From the NCBI GenBank assembly GCA_030591405.1, contig JAUVBC010000180.1:1-5383 (forward strand): a stretch of 5,383 nucleotides of DNA, read 5' to 3'. The position numbers and the translations under genes were made by a program. Below, piece after piece: positions 1 through 5,383 of this stretch (its first letter is position 1; each line of letters begins with the position of its first letter). The notes under the pieces were generated by a model, which saw only the letters and a list, made by a program, of their open reading frames with translations, had not been told where the DNA came from and made no database searches. Source of the DNA: Candidatus Zixiibacteriota bacterium (GTDB lineage Bacteria; Zixibacteria; MSB-5A5; GN15; PGXB01).

Positions 1-2520
1 AACAATATCAGAATCATGAGGCGTTAATTCAACCCACAAAGTATGGGTCCCGGTTTCGCCCTGCCGGAGTTCACGATCCCAAATTTGATCGGTCGCAATC
101 TGCGTATAAGGATTATACCAAATCATCCGCGAGCGATAATAGTCATTTTCAAGTTCATTAGGCCTCGATGATCTGGTCCATGAATCTCTGAAAACTCCCA
201 TTGAATATGAGTCACGACTTCCTTCAAAATCATCAATATATGCAGCACCATCCACATTCGGATTCGGATAAGATTGAGCAACCTCGGCCGAAACCTGAAG
301 GGTTGATTTGGCATCGGTTTTATAAAATGGGAGAGCATTAACCATTCCTGTTAAAAAGCCTGGTGTCACCTTAAAACTAATATCGGCATCCCAAACAAAG
401 GCACGTGATGTTTCCTGTCCAACTTTTGGTTTCCGTTCGGTAGCTTTATCAGATTTGTATAAAAATGTCGTCCCCAGTTTCAGGTTTTTACTGAATTCGT
501 ATTCGCCTCTAACTCCAAACAACGATTTTTTCTGAGACGTAATAAACGGCGTGTATTCAAAATCAATAGAAATATCAGCATTAGGATCAAGCGCATCTTC
601 ATCAATAAATGTTACCCGGCCAAAGTCATAATTGATATTGTAACCCTTACCCTTGACAAGTTCACGCCCGTTGACTGTAATACGCTCTGAATTTTCTATA
701 ATATTAGGTTTATTCAGAGAAATTTCGGCCTGCCGGCTCAAATTGGAAACCTGAAGATAATATGTACTATTTTTGGTCAAATCAGAATGACCATAAATGA
801 GAGAATAAATTTCAGGCATCTGTGGATTTAGTGTGTCAGAATCCGAAAAACTACGGCCTGTTGCAAATGGTTTGCGATCAGGAAAAATGAGTAACCCTCG
901 ATACGGATCGATTATTGTCGAATTGACATCAACCAGATTGTCGGGGGTTAAATTTCCGTTACGATCAAATCTGTCCAACCCAAGAATTCTGGTATATTTA
1001 ATACCGCCCTGATTATCTTCATTTTCAGTATCATGCTCACTGCCGTTTCCCCCTTTGAAAATATTGATCTCAAGCCCTTCAAGATCAATATTAGTGGCAA
1101 ACAGACTGTAAACATTGCGCCACTCGTAACCCCAGGTAACAAAATTTTCTGTCGCCTGATTATTTCTTATCAGCTTAAGCCTATACGGCTCTTCAGTCAC
1201 GCTTCCGATTGTATCAATGACACCATCACTGCGCTTATAGATCATAAAATAGCCAAGGAGAGTTTCCGAACCGCCGTTGGCATAATTGAACAAAATCCAA
1301 TGTTCGGTTGCGTGAATACTGTATTCTGAAGGTTCTACTTGATGCACACTTGTATTGCCATTTTCATTGGCGTAGTTTGCAGTATCATCCAAATCGACAT
1401 AAAAATAGCCTTTTGGCGCTGCCGGATCTGCAATATTCCCGCTGGTCGCTTTGCCGTATTTATAGACTTCAATACTGATAATTGAATCTCCCTGATGAAA
1501 ATCATACTTGCTGGGATCATTATAATTCGACTCCATCCGTCCCAGATCAAAGATTCGACCATAAGCATAATTGAAATCGCGAATAACTTTCATTGTCGCC
1601 CCGGCACCAGGTTCAAAAGATGTTCGCTCCGAATTACCTTTCTCCTGCGAGGCAATGGCGGTCAGAGAAAATCCACCGATCTTGGCGGTTGTTTTCAGAC
1701 CAAACAACCCTCTGATTCTTTGAGAATAGCCAACAAATCTGGTATTTGGTAACGACAGATTTGTGTTACCAGCTTCGATTGTTTGCAAAACATCATCCTC
1801 ATCACCTTTGTAGCGCAAAATCAGACGATTAGCGAGAGGCACATCAGATTTGCTATCCTGAGAGACTGAAACGGTAATTTTTGAACCAATAGTACCATTT
1901 ATGCTAAAACGGGAAACTTGTTCCATATTAAGAGCCGGAAATTTGCTCTGTTTATTGGTCGCTGTTGAAGGCCCATCGGTCCACTGAGAACGGCCCGAAA
2001 ATGATATCCGATGATAGCCGGATACTTTCAAACCGGCACCACCCTCACCAAAAAGATCCTCAAAGGTTTGAGATTTAATAGGAATATTAAGGCTTAATAG
2101 CCCACCAGCTTTATCCTGCTGTCTTTTAGAAAGAGCTGTGGCCCTAAATTGGCCAAGCTGTTTTTTAAGCAATGCTTTTTCACGATATTGGTAAAATGAC
2201 TCGGCATCGGCAGTCCGTGACGTATAAGAATATTTATACTTGCCTCTATTATAATAGGTCATCGTAAAAGTAAGTGATTTATTATCAAAACTGGAACGCT
2301 CAAGCGCAGATACGTGCCTAAGCTGCCGGATCAGCGGATTAGTATAATAGGGAGTATAATTAAAAAGCCTGATAATGACCTTGCGCTCGATTTCCGGGTA
2401 GGGAGCAATATAACCGGATGGGTATTCCAACCCACCGCTAAAACCCGGTTCATCGGCAAAAATCAGGGCCGGTGCCAGGACAAAAACAACAATAAGTGTC
2501 GAAAGCAATATCTTTTTCAA
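1..2520 (-). CDS. sprA: SprA-family outer-membrane protein (T9SS translocon homologue), N-terminal 840 residues, 3' end off window
   Basis: I translated the minus strand from 2520 and found 840 codons without a stop, running off the left edge. Residues 1-22 form a signal peptide (two lysines, a hydrophobic core, likely cut IFA|DE), so the protein is exported. Residues about 135-295 match the SprA N-terminal region as I know it: IPIKSQTFEDLFGEGG, then a strand-rich NGTIGSKITVSVSQDSKS, RLILRYKGDEDD, TIEAGNTNLSLPNT and LFGLKTTAKIGGFSLT, ending in SQEKGNSE. Residues 512-552 (ILGLDRFDRNGN, then GLLIFPDRKPF) and the hallmark YIDDFEGS at 761-768, followed by SRMIWYNPYTQ, also fit. In Bacteroidota SprA is a giant beta-barrel of over 2,000 residues that passes type IX secretion substrates across the outer membrane. 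More than half of the gene may therefore be missing here. The start is TTG, chosen because it directly precedes the signal peptide and the frame is closed by stops 25 and 31 bases upstream; an in-frame TTG at 2535 is the only alternative. Family assignment is strong; a secretion role in this organism is inference. Confidence 0.85.
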   Translation of the reverse strand, partial: MKKILLSTLIVVFVLAPALIFADEPGFSGGLEYPSGYIAPYPEIERKVIIRLFNYTPYYTNPLIRQLRHVSALERSSFDNKSLTFTMTYYNRGKYKYSYTSRTADAESFYQYREKALLKKQLGQFRATALSKRQQDKAGGLLSLNIPIKSQTFEDLFGEGGAGLKVSGYHRISFSGRSQWTDGPSTATNKQSKFPALNMEQVSRFSINGTIGSKITVSVSQDSKSDVPLANRLILRYKGDEDDVLQTIEAGNTNLSLPNTRFVGYSQRIRGLFGLKTTAKIGGFSLTAIASQEKGNSERTSFEPGAGATMKVIRDFNYAYGRIFDLGRMESNYNDPSKYDFHQGDSIISIEVYKYGKATSGNIADPAAPKGYFYVDLDDTANYANENGNTSVHQVEPSEYSIHATEHWILFNYANGGSETLLGYFMIYKRSDGVIDTIGSVTEEPYRLKLIRNNQATENFVTWGYEWRNVYSLFATNIDLEGLEINIFKGGNGSEHDTENEDNQGGIKYTRILGLDRFDRNGNLTPDNLVDVNSTIIDPYRGLLIFPDRKPFATGRSFSDSDTLNPQMPEIYSLIYGHSDLTKNSTYYLQVSNLSRQAEISLNKPNIIENSERITVNGRELVKGKGYNINYDFGRVTFIDEDALDPNADISIDFEYTPFITSQKKSLFGVRGEYEFSKNLKLGTTFLYKSDKATERKPKVGQETSRAFVWDADISFKVTPGFLTGMVNALPFYKTDAKSTLQVSAEVAQSYPNPNVDGAAYIDDFEGSRDSYSMGVFRDSWTRSSRPNELENDYYRSRMIWYNPYTQIATDQIWDRELRQGETGTHTLWVELTPHDSDIV

Positions 2521-2523
2521 TTC

Positions 2524-2546
2524 AACCGTATCCAAAATATGCGGTT
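2524..2546 (-). repeat. Small inverted repeat in the murB-sprA gap
   Basis: Perfect 5-base arms AACCG and CGGTT are separated by 13 bases and end three bases before the TTG start of the sprA-like gene. The loop contains GGA at 2531-2533, the only Shine-Dalgarno-like bases near this start, with a long gap of about 10 bases to the TTG. It could be a weak leader hairpin or protein site, but arms this short also arise by chance. There is no T-run after it, so it is not a terminator. Confidence 0.2.
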
Positions 2547-2569
2547 AGTTTTAAATCGTTAAAAAAGTG

Positions 2570-3529
2570 CTATATGCTTTCCTCCACAAATTTTCCAAGT
2601 AATGTTATCTCTTCGGTCAATTCAATTCCAAATTTATCTTTAACTTTTGTTTTTAGCATTGTCGCCAGTCGCCTAATATCATCGGAACTTGCCGTTCCCT
2701 CATTCAGTAAAATATTTGCATGTTTTGCAAATACGCTGGCGCCTCCATAACTGATTTCTTTGGCTCCGATTTCATCCAATAATTTACCGGCCGACATTTT
2801 TCCGTATTTTTCGGCCTTATCCGGTATATTCTTAAAAAAACAGCCGGCGGTATGGGCGTTAGCCGGAAGTTTGGCATCCCGTTCTGCTTTGATTCTTTCG
2901 CATTCGCTCTTAATTTTTTCTTTATTGCCCATTTCCAGTGCAAACTTTGCCGTTGCCACGATTTCTCCAGTAGTTTTCAAAATCGAGTTACGATAGTCAA
3001 ATTTAAAATATAAGTTCTCTTCGGTCCTGATATCTCCCTGTTTATCAATCAGTTGCGCTGACTTCAAAACTCCGGCAGTTTCTGTGCCATACGCTCCGGC
3101 GTTGCCAAAAATCGCCCCGCCGACAGTGCCATATATACCTGTAGCAAATTCAAGACCGGACTGGCTATTTTCGGTGGCAAAATCAATAATAGATTGTAGA
3201 TCTTCTCCCGCTCCGCAAGTTATTTCATTCCCATTAAGCTCAATTCCTTTAATCGAGTTCTTTATCACCAGTCCGTCGAACCCATCGTCTGATACCAGAA
3301 GATTTGAGCCACCACCTAACAAAAATGCAGGAATTTCAATTTCTCTTACAGCTTTAACCATAGAAGCCAGTTCATCAATCGTCCGGGCTTCATAAAACAA
3401 CCGCGCCGGACCACCAGTGCCAAAAGTATTGAGTTTGGCAAGAGATTGATTGCTTATCAGCCGATCGCCAAACCTATCTTTCAATTTCTGCTCTGAATCT
3501 TTTAAAATCATCAATCCCATAAAATCCAT
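2570..3529 (-). CDS. murB: UDP-N-acetylenolpyruvoylglucosamine reductase MurB
   Basis: Cytoplasmic FAD enzyme that uses NADPH to reduce UDP-GlcNAc-enolpyruvate to UDP-N-acetylmuramate, the second committed step of peptidoglycan precursor synthesis. Numbered from the ATG at 3529 (319 residues), TFGTGGPARLF (35-45) opens the FAD-binding domain. It is followed by FLLGGGSNLLVSDDGFDG (69-86) and by GLEFATGIYGTVGG with NAGAYG (125-148). The C-terminal MurB domain shows DYRNSILK (178-185, catalytic Arg180), HTAGCFFKN (226-234), GKLLDEIGAK, GGASVFAKHANILLN and a final EEITLLG with the probable catalytic Glu307. Cys230 sits where E. coli has the proton-donating Ser229; Cys is a known natural variant. 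The short form fits type II MurB. The start is uncertain: a TTG at 3574 gives 334 residues but lies upstream of a good promoter, while ATGs at 3520 and 3511 are also possible, the last fitting the family N-terminus best (313 residues). None has a strong ribosome-binding site. It ends 49 bases before the sprA-like gene. Confidence 0.95.
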   Translation of the reverse strand: MDFMGLMILKDSEQKLKDRFGDRLISNQSLAKLNTFGTGGPARLFYEARTIDELASMVKAVREIEIPAFLLGGGSNLLVSDDGFDGLVIKNSIKGIELNGNEITCGAGEDLQSIIDFATENSQSGLEFATGIYGTVGGAIFGNAGAYGTETAGVLKSAQLIDKQGDIRTEENLYFKFDYRNSILKTTGEIVATAKFALEMGNKEKIKSECERIKAERDAKLPANAHTAGCFFKNIPDKAEKYGKMSAGKLLDEIGAKEISYGGASVFAKHANILLNEGTASSDDIRRLATMLKTKVKDKFGIELTEEITLLGKFVEESI

Positions 3530-3540
3530 TTTAGTTAATA

Positions 3541-3569
3541 AGTATACCGTTTTACGGTTTATTAGGCAA
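3541..3569 (-). promoter_or_regulatory. Putative sigma70 promoter for murB
   Basis: On the minus strand TTGCCT (3564-3569, 4 of 6 to the -35 consensus) is followed after exactly 17 bases by TATACT (3541-3546, 5 of 6 to the -10 consensus). Transcription would begin near 3534, only about 5 bases before the ATG at 3529, or 14 and 23 bases before the ATGs at 3520 and 3511. If real, it rules out the upstream TTG at 3574 as the start on this transcript and lets murB and sprA be expressed independently of recG. It was identified by eye; no promoter scoring was done. Confidence 0.5.
3546..3558. promoter_or_regulatory. 13-base palindrome within the murB promoter spacer (possible operator)
   Basis: The sequence ACCGT-TTT-ACGGT is a perfect inverted repeat with 5-base arms and a 3-base centre. 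It lies between the putative -35 and -10 boxes of murB and touches the first base of the -10, which is the geometry of a repressor operator. It has no downstream T-run, so it is unlikely to be a terminator of the upstream gene. Its short arms make chance occurrence possible, and no regulator is visible in the window. Confidence 0.35.
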
Positions 3570-3644
3570 GACAAATGAATCGGAACTTCTTGTTATGCAT
3601 GATTTCCCAGGAATAAAAGAGGCGAGAAATGTGACATTCCATAT

Positions 3645-4028
3645 TTATTCTTTTGCGTCGCTTTCCTCTCCGGAGCCATTGTTATTTGATTCTGAGTTTT
3701 CAGGTGCCGAATCAGACTTGCCTTCTTCGCCGTCGGTCTGTTTTTCTTCCGGTTTGGGATCCGGTTTGCCGGCTTCATCGGTGAAATTTAATCGCAACTC
3801 ATGCAAAAGATTTGAGAGGAATCTGTTTTCCTCATCATTAAGATTACCTTTGGTTTTTTCGGAAATCATGCTAAGCATATCAATACTGATTCTCGCCTGC
3901 TCCAAATTACGCTCAACCTTCCCGGTTACCGGCGACATAATTTTTCCCATATTCTGCATTGCTGCCATCTGCAAAGACAGAACCAATTGAAATAAATGTT
4001 GATCGATTTTTAATTCTGAATCGGTCAT
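3645..4028 (-). CDS. DUF1844 domain protein with acidic disordered tail
   Basis: 127-residue protein of unknown function. Residues about 10-82 match the DUF1844 family as I know it: FQLVLSLQMAAMQNMGKI, then the SPVTGKVERNLEQARISID stretch, MLSMISEKTKGNLNDEE and FLSNLLHELRLNF, all predicted helical. Residues 84-127 are a low-complexity tail rich in Glu, Asp, Ser, Asn and Gly, likely disordered. There is no signal peptide and no convincing membrane helix; the first helix (12-32) is mildly hydrophobic and rich in Met. The start is secure: ATG at 4028 has GGAGG five bases upstream. DUF1844 proteins are small and widespread in Deltaproteobacteria, Acidobacteria, Planctomycetes and related lineages, and no biochemical role is established that I know of. 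It lies 69 bases after recG and about 115 bases before murB, so operon membership is plausible but not tight. Confidence 0.85.
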   Translation of the reverse strand: MTDSELKIDQHLFQLVLSLQMAAMQNMGKIMSPVTGKVERNLEQARISIDMLSMISEKTKGNLNDEENRFLSNLLHELRLNFTDEAGKPDPKPEEKQTDGEEGKSDSAPENSESNNNGSGEESDAKE

Positions 4029-4033
4029 ATAAT

Positions 4034-4038
4034 CCTCC
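4034..4038 (-). promoter_or_regulatory. Strong Shine-Dalgarno site for the DUF1844 gene
   Basis: GGAGG on the minus strand lies five bases (ATTAT) before the ATG at 4028. It fixes the start of this gene and is the only canonical ribosome-binding site in the window, contrasting with the weak or absent ones before murB and the sprA-like gene. It shows that the host uses Shine-Dalgarno initiation, which is unusual in Bacteroidota. Confidence 0.85.
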
Positions 4039-4046
4039 GTTTAACT

Positions 4047-4074
4047 ATTCTATTTTACACAAATATATATACAA
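4047..4074 (-). promoter_or_regulatory. Possible weak promoter for the DUF1844 gene
   Basis: In the AT-rich gap after recG, TTGTAT (4069-4074) and TAGAAT (4047-4052) are separated by 16 bases on the minus strand. The -10 matches 5 of 6 consensus bases but the -35 only 3 of 6. An overlapping TAAAAT is an alternative -10. AT-rich gaps often give such matches by chance, so this is tentative; the gene could equally be read through from recG. I see no terminator hairpin in this gap. Confidence 0.2.
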
Positions 4075-4097
4075 CGTTCAATGTTAACGCCACATAT

Positions 4098-5383
4098 TTA
4101 TCCAAATCGCGTTAGTTCAATCCGTTCGGATGATCTTTTTTCAAGAAATTTTTTGAGTTTAATAAGCTCAATATCAGGTTCTTTATTATCTGACTCATCC
4201 GATAGAAGCTGCGATACGATCTCTCGCGAGTATGGCAACAGATCGGTATCTATCGAAAGATCGGCAATTTTTAACTCCGGCAGACCATGCTGTCTGGTCC
4301 CGAAAAACTCACCCGGTCCGCGCAGTTCCAGATCGGCCTCGGCGATCTTGAAACCATCGGTCGATGACACAAACATCTCCAGCCGTCTTCTCGCCAGATG
4401 ACTGACCGGATCGGTTGCAACCGCAATCGTCAAACCTTTTTTCTCACCCCGACCAACCCTTCCTCGCAACTGATGCAACTGCGATAACCCAAATCGTTCG
4501 GCATGTTCAATAACCATAATGGAAGCCGATGGGATATCGATACCGACCTCAATAACAGTGGTTGCTACCAGAACCTGAATCTTCCCTGTTTTAAAATCTA
4601 AAATTGTTTTTTCTTTTTTGTCTTTTTTAATCCGGCCATGCACCAGACCGACCTTGTATTTTTTAAAGATATTATTTTTCAAATTTTTATATTCATCCTC
4701 GGCCGCCTGCAGATCGAGCTTATCCGACTTTTCCACCAGCGGATAGATAATAAAAATCTGATCGCCGTCCGCTAATCTGGTTTTAAGGAAATCATACATA
4801 TCGGCCCGAGCTGAAGCCATCCGCCAGACAGTTTTTGTAACTTGCCGACCCTTTGGCATGCTTTTAATTGATGAAATATCGAGATCGCCATATAATGTCA
4901 GCGCCAATGTTCTCGGTATTGGGGTTGCCGTCATCACCAATATATCAGGACGTTCTCCTTTACTGATCAACTGCCCTCTTTGTTTCACTCCAAAGCGATG
5001 CTGCTCATCGATGATAACCAACCCAAGTTGGCAAAATTTGGTTGGATCAGATAATAAAGCATGAGTACCAAAAACAATATCTATTTTGCCCGTTTCAATT
5101 TTTTCTTCTTCGTCACGCCGTTCCGGTTTCGACATGGCACCAATTATCAACGATGATCCAATCCCAAGTTTCTGAAGTGGCTCTTTCCAATTTTGATAAT
5201 GCTGTTCGGCCAGAAGTTCGGTTGGTGCCATAAAAGCAGTCTGCAATTTACTCTCAGAAGCGTACACCGCAGCGATCAAAGCGACAACTGTTTTACCACA
5301 ACCAACATCACCCTGCATCAAACGATGCATCGGTCGCGTTTTGACCATATCATCAATAATGACCCCAGAGACTTTATTCTGAT
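4098..5383 (-). CDS. recG: ATP-dependent DNA helicase RecG, C-terminal 427 residues, 5' end off window
   Basis: RecG is a monomeric superfamily 2 translocase that remodels stalled replication forks and branch-migrates Holliday junctions. The frame stays open to the right edge, so the start and the N-terminal wedge domain are missing; the family is usually about 690-800 residues. Counting from the first complete codon at the edge, the helicase core shows PMHRLMQGDVGCGKTVVA (Walker A at 24-31), DEQHRFGVKQRG (motif II DEQH at 125-128) and TATPIPRTLALTLYGDLD (motif III, TAT at 151-153). It continues with VGLVHGRI (HGR at 248-250), VATTVIEVGIDIP (272-284) and QLRGRVGRG (motif VI, 304-312). The TRG motif, RGPGEFFGTRQHG (354-366), is specific to RecG and the related Mfd and couples ATP hydrolysis to duplex movement. 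All key residues are present with no frameshift. The gene ends in TAA, 69 bases before the DUF1844 gene. An internal ATG at 5348 is not the start, since RecG homology continues upstream of it. Confidence 0.97.
   Translation of the reverse strand, partial: QNKVSGVIIDDMVKTRPMHRLMQGDVGCGKTVVALIAAVYASESKLQTAFMAPTELLAEQHYQNWKEPLQKLGIGSSLIIGAMSKPERRDEEEKIETGKIDIVFGTHALLSDPTKFCQLGLVIIDEQHRFGVKQRGQLISKGERPDILVMTATPIPRTLALTLYGDLDISSIKSMPKGRQVTKTVWRMASARADMYDFLKTRLADGDQIFIIYPLVEKSDKLDLQAAEDEYKNLKNNIFKKYKVGLVHGRIKKDKKEKTILDFKTGKIQVLVATTVIEVGIDIPSASIMVIEHAERFGLSQLHQLRGRVGRGEKKGLTIAVATDPVSHLARRRLEMFVSSTDGFKIAEADLELRGPGEFFGTRQHGLPELKIADLSIDTDLLPYSREIVSQLLSDESDNKEPDIELIKLKKFLEKRSSERIELTRFG

Noticed and set aside
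928..975. EF-hand-like calcium loop (DRNGNLTPDNLVD, residues 519-531) in the sprA-like protein
   Set aside because: Acidic spacing fits only partly, and this stretch aligns with a known SprA segment beginning GLDR, so a separate calcium-binding domain is not supported.
1033..1752. Plus-strand frames opposite the sprA-like gene (1033-1329 and 1495-1752) and the minus-strand out-of-frame ones nearby
   Set aside because: The sprA frame is continuous and carries recognisable motifs here; these are short shadows without ribosome-binding sites or recognisable sequence.
2561..2572. T-run (TTTTTT on the minus strand) just after the murB stop as a terminator
   Set aside because: No GC-rich stem precedes it; AGCATATAGCA is only a very short imperfect palindrome inside the end of murB.
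3530..3574. TTG at 3574 as the murB start (334 residues)
   Set aside because: It adds 15 residues not expected in the family, and these codons overlap well-spaced promoter boxes and a palindrome; three ATGs follow downstream.
3575..3644. Possible small RNA or terminator in the gap between the DUF1844 gene and murB
   Set aside because: I found only a short ATGCAT palindrome and a loose GGAA/TTCC pair, with no convincing hairpin or T-run.
3595..3990. 131-codon plus-strand reading frame opposite the DUF1844 gene
   Set aside because: It is the antisense of a clear family member with a strong ribosome-binding site; its Ser/Phe/Leu-rich product mirrors the acidic tail and resembles no family I know.
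4081..4401. Plus-strand 106-codon frame opposite the end of recG
   Set aside because: It overlaps the conserved TRG motif region of RecG on the other strand; its composition is what antisense of that gene would give.
5346..5348. ATG at 5348 as the recG start
   Set aside because: The frame stays open to the window edge and the preceding residues (ending VIIDDMVKTRPM) fit the RecG helicase core, so the gene is simply cut by the window.

Overview
The window holds four protein-coding genes, all on the minus strand. In the direction of transcription (right to left) they are recG (5' end beyond the right edge), a small DUF1844-family gene, murB, and a sprA-like gene (3' end beyond the left edge). 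Coding density is high: the gaps are about 69, 115 and 49 bases. I see no RNA genes, mobile elements or CRISPR arrays.

Organism: a Gram-negative (diderm) bacterium is implied by the large SprA-like outer-membrane protein with a signal peptide. SprA is best known as the outer-membrane translocon of the type IX secretion system in Bacteroidota. However, a DUF1844 gene, a strong GGAGG ribosome-binding site and sigma70-like promoter boxes are not typical of Bacteroidota. I infer a non-Bacteroidota member of the wider FCB group or a related lineage (for example Zixibacteria or Gemmatimonadota-like), but the window alone cannot fix the phylum. GC content looks moderate, a little over 40% by eye.

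Layout: 4098-5383 encodes the helicase half of RecG, with all the landmark helicase motifs and the C-terminal TRG motif. 3645-4028 encodes a 127-residue DUF1844 protein with a conserved helical core and a disordered acidic tail. 2570-3529 encodes MurB, the FAD-dependent reductase of peptidoglycan precursor synthesis, with a Cys where E. coli has the catalytic Ser. 1-2520 encodes the first 840 residues of a SprA-family protein; this frame is open across the whole stretch and carries the family hallmark YIDDFEGS.

How they fit together: the genes are co-directional but serve different processes (fork repair and recombination, unknown, cell-wall precursor synthesis, outer-membrane surface protein or secretion). 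They may form a loose operon. A plausible sigma70 promoter with an embedded palindrome lies just before murB, so murB and sprA may also be transcribed separately from the upstream pair. The most interesting item is the SprA homologue; the rest reads as ordinary housekeeping DNA.
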